A DNA stretch of 64,000 nt, taken from NCBI RefSeq assembly GCF_017562075.2, contig NC_054084.1, positions 16,072,798 through 16,136,797 on the forward strand, written 5' to 3'. This stretch comes from Anopheles merus (Eukaryota > Arthropoda > Insecta > Diptera > Culicidae). The translations under genes and the position numbers were made by a program. Of the stretch, positions 48,583 to 61,500 are shown piece after piece. A model generated the notes under the pieces. It was not told the DNA's origin and made no database searches. It saw nothing but the letters and a program-made list of their open reading frames with translations. Position 1 is the stretch's first letter, and every line of letters starts with the position of its first letter.

Positions 48583-51500
48583 GTGAGTTTTTGAGCGGTT
48601 GAACGTTCCGAGGGGGTTTTTCTTGCTATTTTTAGGCTTATCTGACGTCCAATTGTTGATGTAAATGCAAATTTCCGTGCGTGAATTATACTGTCAATCG
48701 ATTACAAGAGTTAAAACAAATTGCACCAGCCGAATGTTTCATCCAACGTATAAATCCAACACGAAACCTTGAAAGCTGCTTTTAATAATGACGTCACGGA
48801 AATACGTTACTCGAGCGAAGCCGAAACAAGCCGAAACAAGCAGAAGAGACACAGAACCGGTTTAATAACGCCGCCAATGATATTTGCCACACGAGCATAC
48901 CGTCGCAGCTTTGAAAACGAAGCTTCTTGATTTGAATACGATCCGCGGCTCACATTCCAAGACGCTGCCCCGATTTGGATTTCTTCTCGGAAGTTCCCAC
49001 ACGTGCTGACGTCGTTGACTCAATCGTGCGCATACGTGACACCCCGTTTTGTGCTTCACACGCTGGGAGTGATTCACAGTTTCACCGATTTAAATGTGTG
49101 ACGTTTATGAGTACGAATCAAACATTGCTTACCTTCCGTTACGCTCCAATCGCTGGCGATGGCTGCCGACTAATCACACAACACTGCGGTGGTGCACCTT
49201 TCTTGCCGTCCAATCGCGGACTGAAGGAAGCCACCCAGCGGTGCGCAGCTTACAGAAACGGAAGCCTCCAGAAGGCACCACCCCCAGGCGGCCCGAACTC
49301 AACTGCTCGTTGATTTACCGCGACCGCGGCCGCGAGAAGAAGCGGTTCCTTTTTGCCATTTTGTGACCTCTGACACTTCTGCTGCTCGTCCTGCTTGTCG
49401 TGTTGACGGACTAATGGCGTTTGTTCAGCGCCCTAAGCCTTTTCGATCGTGTCGGCCTCCCTTTTCCACAGTGGCAAGGACACGCGAATTCGGTTCCTCT
49501 GCCCACTGATAGCAGCCAAAGGCAGAAGGCCAAGCCCAATTTTTTGATATCCTGCTGTGCTATCGTGTGGTTTGATTTTTGGATTCGGGTCATGCTGGTA
49601 TTAGCCAGACTATCAATGGTCCGGCAAAAGAGCATTATAGAGAGAGAATGGTACAGGCTAATTTGCTACGTTTTTCTTCGTAAGAATTAACTAATCAGTA
49701 GCTGTTTGTTTCATTTCCCTTCGGGGGAGGTGCTAATGTTGACACGCATCATGATGGTTATCCATGCATGATTACTGTTGTCGTGGTTTGGTACGATGGG
49801 TGCCTTATTAGCTCGTCACGAATTTTTAATAGTTGAAGGTACCACCTCGTAGACATCAGAATGAAAACAAAACTAACAGGAAATTCTGTCATTCGTGGCG
49901 GAGCAAACAATCGCCTCTTCTATCCTACGAGCATAATTGACCAAATTATTCTAACTAGATCAAGGGCATAATCCAATGGGGCTAGTTGGTAAATTCGCAA
50001 TCGGTGACGACCTTCGAAGGCTAGCTGAAAATAGCAAAACGTCTGCCCTATCAACGATTCCGGCGAGTGTTGGTTTTTGGCATTGCAGCTGCAAACAAAA
50101 GCCCCCGGTCGGTAATCGATAGCAACCAACACCTACCCGCAATCGTTTATGTTTCATTACGGATAATGGATGTTTGTCGTGCGGCCTTCAGGTTCAGGCT
50201 TTCCGGCTTGGTCCACCAAGCAAACCAGTATTTTGGCGATATTTGCCACCCCAAATTGAACGACATTTTTGGGTGGGTTTTAAATATATTTCCCAAAATT
50301 AAACATAAAATAATCCCCTTTGGTGGAGACCGACCCCTAAGGATGACACACTTTGTTTCACAGGAATAACCCTCTACATGCTGTCGTATTTTTGTATTCG
50401 TTGTAAATTTTTATGACTTTATTCCGTTGTTAAACATGCTTCCCTTCGTGTACCGCGAAAAAAGCGGTAAAAAACTAAAAAAAAAAGACACGCGTACCGG
50501 TGGTTAAAAATGTTCTGATTTTACGCCCTTTGCTCATTCGTTGTGTAGGCAGTGATAATAAAATTTTGGTTTAATTTTCGCCCCGTTTTTTTATATCTTC
50601 ACAAAATACAATAAATACACGCCAAGGTAACATGTAAAGCTGTGCACGAAACGTTCATAAAACCGGAACACATTTCCTTCCGGTTTCCCGGAACACGCTC
50701 TGGTCATCAGGGAGCGGGGTCCCTATCGTTGTGCCGCCCTTAATCAGTGCGCTGGCAACGGGCACCCGCAGAAAATGGCATGCGACAGAGGGACCTCATT
50801 GTGCAAGCGCTTGTTTTGTAGCTAATCATGCAATAATAACCAACCAAATGGGGCCGGCTTTCGGACGACGTATCGGGGCCTATAAATAGTGGTTTTCTGG
50901 GCTCTTCCGTTTGATGTGTTGTGGCTCCCCTAGAAGAATGATAAAATAAGCTAACTGGCCACTTCCCGCATCTCTCGATGGTCCTTTCACTGCAACCCAA
51001 GGGGGAAGGTTATCATCCTGCAGACAGAGCACAGAGTAGTACCCAGTCCTTTATCCTCTTTGTTGTCTTGCACATGGCTGGGAAGGAACTTTTCACCATC
51101 GGCAACAACACGGTGCTGGTGTGAGTTTGTGTATGTGCGCATGGGTTTGAACTCTCGCGAACCCCGGTATGGAGCACCACTCCGGGCGCAAGATTGATTG
51201 CATTAATGCACCTCGGGAAAAAGCTTTTTCTTTATTGGCAAGACACGTTTTGCGTTTTTTTTGTTGCATCTTTTCTATCCTTCCTTTTCACATCAATTTT
51301 GTAGAGGAAAAGGTTTCGTGATTGAAATGCTCTTCCTTCGGTTGGGTAAGGGCACTTGAGATGTTTTTTTTTCCTTCTCTCTTTTATATTTACCGTTCAC
51401 TACCGCTATCGCTCGTTGGTGCATTTCCATGCGGTTTATCGTTAATCATTTGATTTCTTTCCATTTTTTTTACTTTAATTGGTTGCTTGTTCAGTACAAC

Positions 51501-51583
51501 GCGATGCAATTGATGCGTAATGAGATGTATTTTTGAAGATTTCTTTTAGCTGCTATTTTCCCCTTTTTTCTTTCTATTCCTTT
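48583..51583. other. start of the long intron 2 of the cytohesin-like gene
   Basis: No coding exon is supported. Open frames are short and unrecognised, including at 48,975-49,370. One candidate TATA promoter at 50,881 is listed separately. Confidence 0.45.
50881..50889 (+). promoter_or_regulatory. candidate TATA box
   Basis: tataaatag preceded by cggggcc, a good TATA element with a GC-rich upstream flank of the BRE type. Transcription would start near 50,910. No transcript structure was identified downstream, so this may be a chance match. Confidence 0.3.
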
Positions 51584-51940
51584 CATTATTATTATTAGTT
51601 TTATTATTATTACTATAATTTTTATTATTCTTCTTTTTCTCTTCTTCTTTATATTATTTATATTACTTTTATATTATTTTTTTATTACTATCATTATTGC
51701 AATTATTATTATAAATTTTTATTATTATTATTATTATTATTGTCATTGATATTATTATTATTATTATTATTTTCATTATTATTATTCTTATTATCGCCGC
51801 CTTTCTGAATAAAAATATTATTATTATTTTTATTATTATTATTATTTCTATTTTTTTTAACTATCCTATCATCCTTATTATTTTTACTATTATCATTATT
51901 GTTAAAATTATTATAATTTTTTATTTTATTATTATTCTTT
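51584..51940. repeat. (ATT)n-rich microsatellite, about 350 bp
   Basis: An irregular array of att/tta trinucleotides with interruptions, including a short unique island at 51,795-51,812. The reverse strand reads as poly-Asn, which is an artefact. Confidence 0.9.
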
Positions 51941-54670
51941 ACATGACTCATTATACATTTAATTTATTTATTTATGTGTTTTATGCCTTGTCTTATTGTT
52001 TTTAACATAGTTTTTATAATCATTTTCTTATATTTTATGCATTTATTCATTACTGTATTATGTATAACTATAATGCTAGTTCTGAATTTCTAAATTAGTT
52101 TTGTAATAATTTATTTTATGATGTAATTAAAACTTTTGACTTCATAGTCCATGTAAAGCTAATTACGGTTTAATAACTAAATTATAATATAAAATAAATA
52201 ATAACACTTGTTCAATTATTATTATAATTTAGGACCATTACCCCTAACCAGTTTTACATGAACTGTGACGTCAAGTGGAAAGCAAAGTGGCCTCTTTTCT
52301 TTATAAATATTTTATACGGAAATATACAGTAACACGTTGTAGCTTTTCCTTGAAAAATTAAACTCACATTTATTTATGGTCCATTCCACCGTCTCAGTTG
52401 AATATCCTTTTCACGTGCTTTAGATTAAACGCCATTTACCCGGTATGTCCGTGTATATAACCGGCACACCGTAACACAGCATCAAACCTACTCCTACTAG
52501 TGGAGCTTTCCATCCCGTCACCAAAACAAACATACTTCCTTTCTCCCTTATTTTTTCGCATTTTGAGACTTTCCCGAGCTTGAAGAAGCTTTACGCTGGC
52601 ACGCTGCTGGCGCTGCCTGGGTCCTGTGCTGATGCTATTATATCTATTTACCTACGCGCCGGGATACTCAAAGGACCTTGCTCTGCTCTCTTTCTCTCTC
52701 TCTTACTTGCGTCAGAAGTAAAGAGCAGCTTGCTTTCTCCCGAGAACGAAGGGGAAGCTAGTTATGTTTAGTGCTAAAACAACAAAACCTTCCTTGCTGT
52801 GCTCTCCTCTCGAGGAAATGGCAAAATAAGGAACAGGAATAGTAGTCGCTAGGATGTTTCTGCTGGGCCCTTCTTCTCTCATCATTCAAACACACACATA
52901 CAAAATTGTACAATTTGTTGAGAAAACGTTTCCACATTTTCCTACACACACCCAGAAGGAAAGCTGTTTCTGGCACTTCCGGCATCATTGAATGGTGCGC
53001 AGTGCTTTCGGACCAATAGCCGCTTCAGCTTCTCTTCCGCCTGGCCACCTAAAATGCGCTCATGTTTCTCGTGTCGCTCGAGGCATAGTGTGTGCGTAAG
53101 CTTTTCCCGCCCTTTTATGTTTCCGTTGTATGTTTTTGGAGTTCGTTGGACTTTCTCGATCGATCGCGAAACGGCGTCGGTGTTTGTTGAGCTTTCCTTG
53201 CGGGGGTTTTTTCCCTTCCTGTTGGTTTAGGATTAATATAAGGAAGTGTACAGAAGTGTACAAAAGTATTTGTAATTCCTGCAATACGCTGAAGGGTGTG
53301 GGCAGATGCTATTCTTTACATCTAAACAAACTGATAGGTCAATATTGTTTCAATCAACCCCGCGTCGACTGGGTGACTCTCCCGGCCCGTTTGCTGTCGT
53401 TCAGTTTGGTTCACTTCCTGGGGACTTCCTCCCTATTTTTTACGCTCTTTCGCTCACGGCGAAGGTCGATCACACGCACGCTCTCGTTGTCGGATGCTCA
53501 GTGGTGCTGTCCTGGCCAACACCCCGATGCCGGGATTTCGGGACGGATTTTCGTCGTCCTTGCAGCCCCTGCAGCAAGAAGCTACCGCGCGAGACACACT
53601 GCAGTAAAACGCCTGAAGGGGAAACGAAAGCGCCCAGCACTCTTCCCGGTGCGGGTTTGGTGCGGTTTGGTCGATGAAGCTGAGGCATCACAATCACAAC
53701 AGTGCAAGGGCAATGGTGCAGCAAGAAGGATGTGTGTGTGTGTGGTGGGTTTCCGCTTTTCCTCTTGGCCGTTCTTTTTTCGATGGGGTTAAAGTGTTGC
53801 AAAGAAGCAGCACGTGCTCTAGTGGTGTGACGCGGTGTTTCGGTTTTGGTTTGGTGCTTTGGTGGAAAACGTGCAGTTTTCGCAAGGGATGACGACGCGA
53901 ACAGGTTAAGCCAGATCATCAAAATCGTGCTTTGCTGGTGGGATCGTTAGTGAGTGCAAGTGTCCGCAAATGTAGCAGTGGAGCTTTTGTTTGTGAAAGG
54001 ATGTTTTGAAGGGAGAAGATGGAAGCGTATTCCTTTTATGTCGATTCTACTAAAACACACTAAAAGCTCGAGGGGTTGCTTTTATTGTAATTTAATGAAT
54101 GCTAAACAAATGGAATGCTCGATAATGCTGCTATTTATTTAAGTTTATTTATTCCCGTCGAACTTAATGCTCTTTCATCAGAATGCCAACTTATTTATGT
54201 CGCAGTTTATCTTCGAGTCGAATTGTCTGTAAAAGGAGTTTGTGAAACAGATCGCAAACATATTCAGTCGTTTATGTCAATTTAATTACGTTTTAGCAAA
54301 AAACATCATAGAATATCTCAATAATTATCTTGAAAAATTACACAAAATTCAATAAGCATAAAGTCAATGAAAATCAAATCAAGAGAAAGCATTAGATAAA
54401 AAAATATAATACAAATTATGAAAACAAAAAAAAGAAGAATATTTGCTAACTAAGTGCAAAAAGATCGAACGAAGACCAATAATTTTCTAGTATCATCTTA
54501 TCCAAACAAAATATAATATTGGAAATATCAAATCCAACATCGACATAATTTCAAAAATAAAAATATAAATATAAATATTACTTTCCACATATTTTTAATG
54601 CAAGTAACCATTTAACACTAAAATGATCTGTTTTATCCAAGCAATTTAATCGTTTTCGGTTGTACATGGC
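51941..54670. other. intronic; GC-rich island at 53,000-53,950
   Basis: The island has overlapping open frames on both strands (the longest about 220 codons at 53,130-53,792) with no recognisable domain. Its composition and an initiator-like ttcagtttg (about 53,400) are compatible with an alternative promoter or 5' UTR of the cytohesin-like gene. That is inference; no splice-framed coding exon was found. Confidence 0.35.
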
Positions 54671-54812
54671 AGGGTCGGTCTGGTGGCACAGTCATCAGCT
54701 CGTACGACTTTACAACATGCCCGTCATGGGCTCAAACCCCGAATTTACCGTGCCATACACCATATGTAGAGACTGACTATCATGCTATGGTAACAACAAT
54801 ACCAGGGGTTTC
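54671..54812 (+). mobile_element. tRNA-derived SINE, SINE200-like, with tRNA-like head
   Basis: The head ggtcggtctggtggcacag is an A-box-like start, followed by catgggctcaaaccc (B-box-like) and the gactgactatcatgc middle block. This is the best-preserved head of the three copies, but the 3' part diverges after about 54,812. Confidence 0.7.
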
Positions 54813-57800
54813 CAAGTCAGTTTCGAATCTAATTATTGTTATTCGCCGCATGCAAAATGTTGTTCCATATCGATCTGACATTTCATTTCCATCATAATAA
54901 TTTTTAATTTCTTCAGCATGATTTTCAACACGACTCTAGCTGGATTGAGTTTGACAGTTCTTTGTTATGTGTTGAAAGTGAAATTTCATTTTGAAACAAA
55001 TAAACCATTTGACAGCTGTTGAAAAACATCTTGGAGGCGGTGCATAATTATGTTTACATTCGTAGCTGCCTTGGAATACCCTGGAAGTCACTGAAAGTCA
55101 AGCTCACACTTCACTAGTGGGTACGGGTAGGCCTTGATCGACAACGGTTGTCGTTTGTGCCAAAGAGGTGAAGAGAGAAGAAGAGTTTTTTTTCGTTTTC
55201 ATATTCGTAAAAACCTTTTGCAACTTTGTCAATAGGTACGTTTACACACAAATGAGATGTGTGAACAGGGCTTGCGATAATTTTTAGTGAAATATTTCAT
55301 AAAACTTTAAAATTCAATTATTTTTTTTTCTTTTTTATATGGGCTCGAAATACGTATCGCCACTAAAGCATCCGACACCTAACACACTGGGGTGGTCGAA
55401 AATGACTAAACAAAGTTTAGTGGACTCTCAATGTATTTTTATATAAGTATTATCTAAAACTTATAACTTTACATTATTGCAAAATATTTTGTTTAATTGA
55501 TTCAACTCTCGAAAGCTTTATTAAATTCAAATATAAACTCATTTTCAGTAAGTTTGACACCCCTGGTTGTATATAGATAGTATCATAGTGCCCGCATACA
55601 TACGAACCCCTCTCAGCATGTCGGTTAGTTTATCGATATGAAAACAAAAACGTCTTCCGGTGTGTCCCCACCCCTCCCCCAGCAGAGCCCATTCGATATG
55701 TGTACCGTCCCCGGTTTATTGTATCCCAGAAGAAGAAGGTGCGTGCGACAGATAACATCGCCGGAAACGTCATCAAAAATCCGCGCTTATAGCTCGTAAA
55801 GATTGCCACCTATCCGGGTTTTTAAAACCTTCCCAATCGATGACGAAATCCGTGCGAGTGTGTGTGTGTGTTGGTGCTGTGCTGCGTTTGTCCTCAAATG
55901 ACGTTCCTTCCGAAGGGTCGTTAAGATGGTACAATAAATTCCGCACCACGCAGGTTGACACAAACGCACCACCGTGTGGCGAGCTTTCGGTGTGAGCTCT
56001 CAAGCAAATCACACTAGCTTTATATTGGGCTTGTGTTGTGTTTTTCGGGGGTTGTTCGCTGCTCCGTGCACCACACACTATTGAGTTGTTTTGTGTGTCC
56101 TGGCGCCGTGTACAAATATATTAAAGGTAACCTTTTTTGCGAAGTATATAAGGCAGAGATTGTGACGCGCGTGTTGTGCTGCTCTTCGCGAACGACGGCT
56201 AACTTCTGCTAGCTTCTGCGGAGCGGCTTCATTTAAAGTCACTTCACGTCGTTCTTCCGATCATAATCATCGTCATCGGTGGTGTGGCGTTTCTAAGCAA
56301 CCCGCGCGCTACGTTGTTCGTTGAACCTGTTTTGTGTACCAGGGGAATGGAATCTTCTTTTGGAGGAGGAGGAGGAGGAGGAGGAAGACGAGGGCCTGGT
56401 GGTGGCTGTAGTCGTCTAATATATCTAATGCAAATAAATGTTTTGCTGCTGCCTTTCCCGGGACTGTATGCTTCGGCGGCCGCTTATCCGGCAACACATT
56501 GATAAGTATATGGAGAATACTGATAAGCGCAATATTGCGGATGTCGTCGGAATATATACTGCGTTTTGTTTTGAATTTCGATCACACAAATGGATTGTTT
56601 TATGAGAATGATTTTAGGATATGGAACGATTTAAATATTACCTATCCTGCTCCAGATTTAGCTTGATTTTTTTGTTTGATACTTTAAGGCAATGTTAGTG
56701 CATCGCAATATTTAGAATATTTGCAATTTACTGCAAAGTATTTACGTACATCATCATTCTCGTTGAGACGTCATACGATGTCATTGATTGAAAAGATAGG
56801 AAAAAGATCATTTAAAAACGAAATTTTATACAAGTTTTGCTTTTAAATTCAAGATCCAATAACATCCTTGATTTAAAAAAAAACCCTTTCACTCACAAAA
56901 AAGTAATAACATAATTATTTTATTATTATTTTATTCACAAGAAATATCTGCCCAGCACCGCTGCAAAACGTGGCTCTTTGTTAAGACCACAGCCTCAGCT
57001 CGACCGCGGCACGTTCGCTTACACTCACACACTGCTGCTTAGAATAAGGGGTGGTTTTCCCCTACTTCTCTAATACACTTTTAAAGCTCACACACCCCGT
57101 ATTTCATTGACGGCCGTTCAAACTTGAGCCACTCTCGCTTAACATTTTTCCGCTCTCTGTTTGCGCTTCGCTCTCCCGCCACTGTCTTACAGGGTTCGTT
57201 GCCGACCGATAGGGTGATTAGCATTTTACCCTTAGGATTGAAAATAAAAAAAGGCTGATGAGACCAATTGGCAATAAGTCGCTTTAAAAAAAATACGTTT
57301 GTGGGACGTTTTCCGTCAAGAGTGTAAAGCAGATTAAATTTGTTTATATATTTTTTGTTCTATTTTATGTCACGAAAAGATCAGATCAGATGTAAGTGTT
57401 CAGATCCAAGCGTTAGCATTTTTATATATTTTTGATACCATCTGCCATCTGTATCTTCTCAAATCATCTGTAAAAATTGTTTAATGAAGTTTTTACCCGT
57501 ATTTACAAAAAATTTGGGTACTATAATATCAAATAGAATTTGCTTTTTTATAGAGACTATAGAAATAGACTAGCACTTCTACATTGCAATTGAATAACCT
57601 TACAAAATATTGTTAAACAACTAAATAACGTAGTATCATTAAAAGATATTGAAGGGAGATATTTTATAAATAGATATCATACAAATTGTCTATCGTATTT
57701 TATGATTTCCTCAAATATGTTGTCGTATATGCATTCTATTTTTCTGCTTGCATTACTGGCATGTTCTAAAGGTCCTCAATTTAAGTGAGAGTCCCATTAA

Positions 57801-58250
57801 AATTTATGTAAAACAATACGTAAATTTACTAGCTCGTGTTTATTCGTTTAATTGCTGTGGTGACTGAAATTAAATTTTTAAAAAACTTTTTTCATAAAAT
57901 ATAAAATTCACCCCGACAAACCCTTTCCAAAAGAGCAAAACTACGATACTTCTCCTTCAAGTGTGTGCAAGTTTCTTGGGCCCAGCTGCCTGTTTGTGTA
58001 TGTGTGCGTGTATTTTTTCTTGTTCCGCGTTTGTATTGCGTCGCTTCTGGCAGCTGGGTCCAAAGATGACGACGACAGCGGCCCTGCGCTGAAGGGTGGT
58101 GGGAGTTTGTTATTCTCTTGTACTGTTGTGTCGGTTAGGGTTGTTTTTTTCTTCTTCTGTGTTTTGCTTTTCCCTACTCTACCCGCGCCCGTACGATTTG
58201 TCTCCCTCGTGTTTCGGCTCTACGGCAGTGTTCCAACGCGCTCGCTCGTG
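54813..58250. other. intronic, no exon recognised
   Basis: AT-rich DNA apart from a GC-richer patch at 55,660-56,500. The patch contains a candidate TATA promoter and a GGA-repeat open frame (56,348-56,502). That frame encodes only a Gly-rich run and an unrecognised tail, and no clear donor site follows. Confidence 0.4.
56145..56153 (+). promoter_or_regulatory. candidate TATA box
   Basis: tatataagg, followed about 30 bp on by a pyrimidine-rich start region (gtgctgctcttcgcg). If real, it would drive a transcript within the long intron on the same strand as the cytohesin-like gene. Confidence 0.35.
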
Positions 58251-58532
58251 TCAGTACGATCAGAGTTTTGTAGCCGGGCGCACACGCCAGGCAAACCCAG
58301 CAGCAGCAGCAGCAGCAGCAGCACCAGCGCGCGTGTGTGTTGGACCGCGAATGTGCCGCGCTACGATTTGTGTTTCTTCCGGCTGTGCTGTTTCGGCGGG
58401 GCCCGCGTTGTTTTGATTGACAGAAACATACGGTAGTAGTAGGACGGGAGGAAGGTTTGTGCGCTAACGGCGGAGCGGGGCAGCGGTCTATTTGCATCGA
58501 GGGATGTCGAAAGTTCACAGCGAAATTTAACC

Positions 58533-58547
58533 ATGTGCCAGATTCTC
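58533..58547 (+). CDS. candidate alternative first coding exon of the cytohesin-like gene (MCQIL)
   Basis: ATG in a good context (ttaaccATG) opens five codons, MCQIL, directly followed by a consensus donor gtaagt at 58,548. The exon ends in phase 0, the same phase in which exon 2 (48,582) ends, so it could splice in frame to the next downstream exon and replace the first part of the coiled coil. An initiator-like tcagta at 58,251 and a GC/CAG-rich leader precede it. Five codons are too few for proof. Confidence 0.3.
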
Positions 58548-61500
58548 GTAAGTGTGTTGTTTTCCGTAAAGCGTAAAGCGTCCGATTTGTGTGTTGTTTG
58601 TAGTGCAGCAAGCGTACCAACCAAAAAAACGGTTATTTAAGTGAGTGTGCAGCATTAGTTTTGGATTTGGATAATTAAAATTCCTCAACCCGTCGAAAGC
58701 TTCGATCGGCTTAAAAAATAGAGAAAAAGAGCGTGCGTTTTTTTAAGCCAGTTTCGGTCTCCGGAAAACACGGCGCAAAAGTGAAGTGCATTCTTTCGCC
58801 GTCTGGATTTGCCAGCGCAAATGGAATCCACTCGACACAGAAAGCAATACTCCGGAAAGCCACTTGCGTCGCTTGCCGAGCCGGCGGCCAGAGCACTAAA
58901 TGGAGCACCGCACCATGGAATGTCCTTTTTTGGAACGGAGGGAATAGAGGGCGCGATCAGTGCTAGTGGTGTGGTGTGTGGGGCTTTTGATGCTGGCGCA
59001 ACTATTAGCAAAGTGGAGTGGCAAAAAAAAAGAGGGCCAAAGGGGGCAATAATGCAATCGTGTGCAATGCAAGAAGGCGGTGTGAAGCCATCTGTGTGTT
59101 TTGTGTGTGTGTGTGTTTTTGTGTTTGCCTTTAAGGTATCGCTCAAGTGTCTAATTACCCTGTGTGCGATCGAGTGTGTTGTGTGTGTGTGCTTGAAGAG
59201 AGAAGAAAGAGAGCGAAATCTTCCGTTGTCTCATCTCCGTTTCTTGATTTACGATCAGTTTTGCAGTTTATGTGTGTGCTGTGCTCTCTCTCTCTCTCTG
59301 TGTATGTGTCACTCGATTGCTGTGAAACGAACGTCTCTATTACTATTATTGCTACTATTAACGACAATTGCACGTCGCCTGGCTGTAGTTAGTAGCTGCA
59401 CTTTACCACCCCTCCGTTTTGGTGGTCATTTTTTTACTATTTCCTGTTTCTCCTCCTGTGGCAATTGATCACGAGGAAAAAGTGACAGTTGTGGTGTTGT
59501 GGCGTTGCAGCAACAGCAGCCCCACAAGTGTTGTGAGATGTGACATGAGATGAGATTAGAGGAAGAAGGCAGGCAGAAACCAAACTCATACATGCGCAAA
59601 ATATCGTCATTTTATGGTAGATGCAGCGGCAGTGTAACAGGAACAGCAGCAACAACAGCAACAGCACACGGGTAAAGCAATATCTGGCAGGGAATATCAA
59701 ATTAAAACATTCAATTCCGGCACTGGACGTGATGGTTACTCTTCTGGAACGGAACGGAAGCCAAACAAAAAGAAAACCTCCAAACGAAAACGACAGCAAC
59801 AGTCAGCAGCAGTCAGAGGAGTCATTCCAGTGTCAATTGCGTTCCCCAAAATTGACCATTAATTCCTTCCTTCTGCCTTCTTGAACTTTGTCTTGAAGTC
59901 TCCAAAGATCTTTTTTTCTGTCTTTAGCCTTTCGATTAATTAATCAACGACACACACACACACATACACGAACTGGTGCGACACAAAACTTTGCCGCGTG
60001 TCGGAGGCAGCAAATTAACGCGCAAAGTTTGCGTTTTATTCGCTTAGCGTAACACACAAAAAAAAGCTTCTTTCCCTACTGCAGCAACAAACGGTTTGCT
60101 TCATCGACCTGTTGCGAATAATTCCTTTGTACACCACCCTGCCTGCAAACGTAACGTGTTTGGGAAGAGTTGTTGGGCCCGAAATGTGTTTGTGTGTACC
60201 GCTATTTGCTGCACCACACGCATGAGTCACATGATCAACGCGCCACAGGCCCCACGACGCCGATTATCTTTTAGGCTGAGCGTATCTTAAATTAAAAAAC
60301 GGAAAAGAAGAAAAAAACAACAACAACTACAACACGGCCTTGCAATGATAAAGCCTTCGTCGCAACCGTCATCTCTCGATTGGAGGGTATTTTTTGTGCT
60401 GTTTCCCTCCCCAAGTCAAGTGGGAGTTTCTGAGAAATTCAGCAAAATGTGCTGGCATTTTGTGCTGGGCGGTCGAATTATGACCACTTAGCAGGTTTGG
60501 CATTTCGTACGCAACGAAGCGCGAAGTATGAAGCTAAGGCAATGCGTAATGCGGAAGATGGAAGATTTCTCGAGAATTGTGCTGTCGCTTAAAGTGGAGG
60601 AAACGACAATAGTTATTCTTTAAGGCTGTGAATGGTCGTATTTCAGCATCAATCGAAAGTCGAAAAGTGTAATGGGGGAAACAAACCTCTTAAAGCAGAA
60701 GGTGGAGTGACCTCTTCGTGCATTTTATTTATCCATATCTAAGTCCGTTGAATGATTATGAATTGAAATACATTTTATTAGCTAGAAATGGGATAGTATT
60801 TAAAGGCACTTTGGCGATTCTTATTGGGTGTTTAGTGTCGTGGAATAAGAGTTCCGGAATGGTGCCGTTCAGAGCGTGTAGGTATTGTGTACAACGGGTT
60901 GTGGGTTAGAATCTTGTCTAGACCACAATTGAAGATTTTTCTAATTTAGTTTACTTGGAAGGAATTTACTTTACGAGGATTTTAGTAATTATGTGTTCTG
61001 GCCACATAAATAGTTTCATAAAGAATAGCATGAATTAAATACTATAGTTATATATTTTCTTTAAAAAGGAATATATACTTTTTATGGAGAAAATATTACT
61101 TTGATTGAAACATTCAATCTATTCTCTTAAAATGTTCGTCTTATCTTCTTGGTGAAAGTCGCTCGACATACGAAAGCCAAAACAGATGCACCCAAGCGTT
61201 CCAGTAAACCTTTATAATTTTGAAACAACAGCCACAACGACTCAACTGCCCGCTCACACCCGCATATGGTACGGTAGCCGGCCGGCTCTACCCCGGTCCC
61301 TAATGGTTCCAGCTAAAATATGTCTCCCATGTGTTACTGGACGAAGGTGATACTTCGTGAATGTTTGGCTTTCCGAAACAACGACCGGAATTTGTGACCG
61401 CTTTACACCGCCTGTCGCACCGAATGTGCATTGGTGCGATGCAGAATTTGTGCAATCAAGTAGAATGGGCCACCGCGGTTCGTTCTTCGTTCTTACTGTT

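Noticed and set aside
51709..51951. Poly-Asn open frame on the minus strand
   Set aside because: It is the translation of the ATT microsatellite.
53130..53792. 220-codon plus-strand open frame in a GC-rich island
   Set aside because: Similar-length frames exist on the opposite strand and in other frames. There is no domain and no splice-site chain; a 5' UTR or promoter is more likely.
58809..59468. 219-codon plus-strand open frame
   Set aside because: It begins in leader-like sequence and runs into GT and CT tracts encoding Cys/Val and Ser/Leu runs; no domain.
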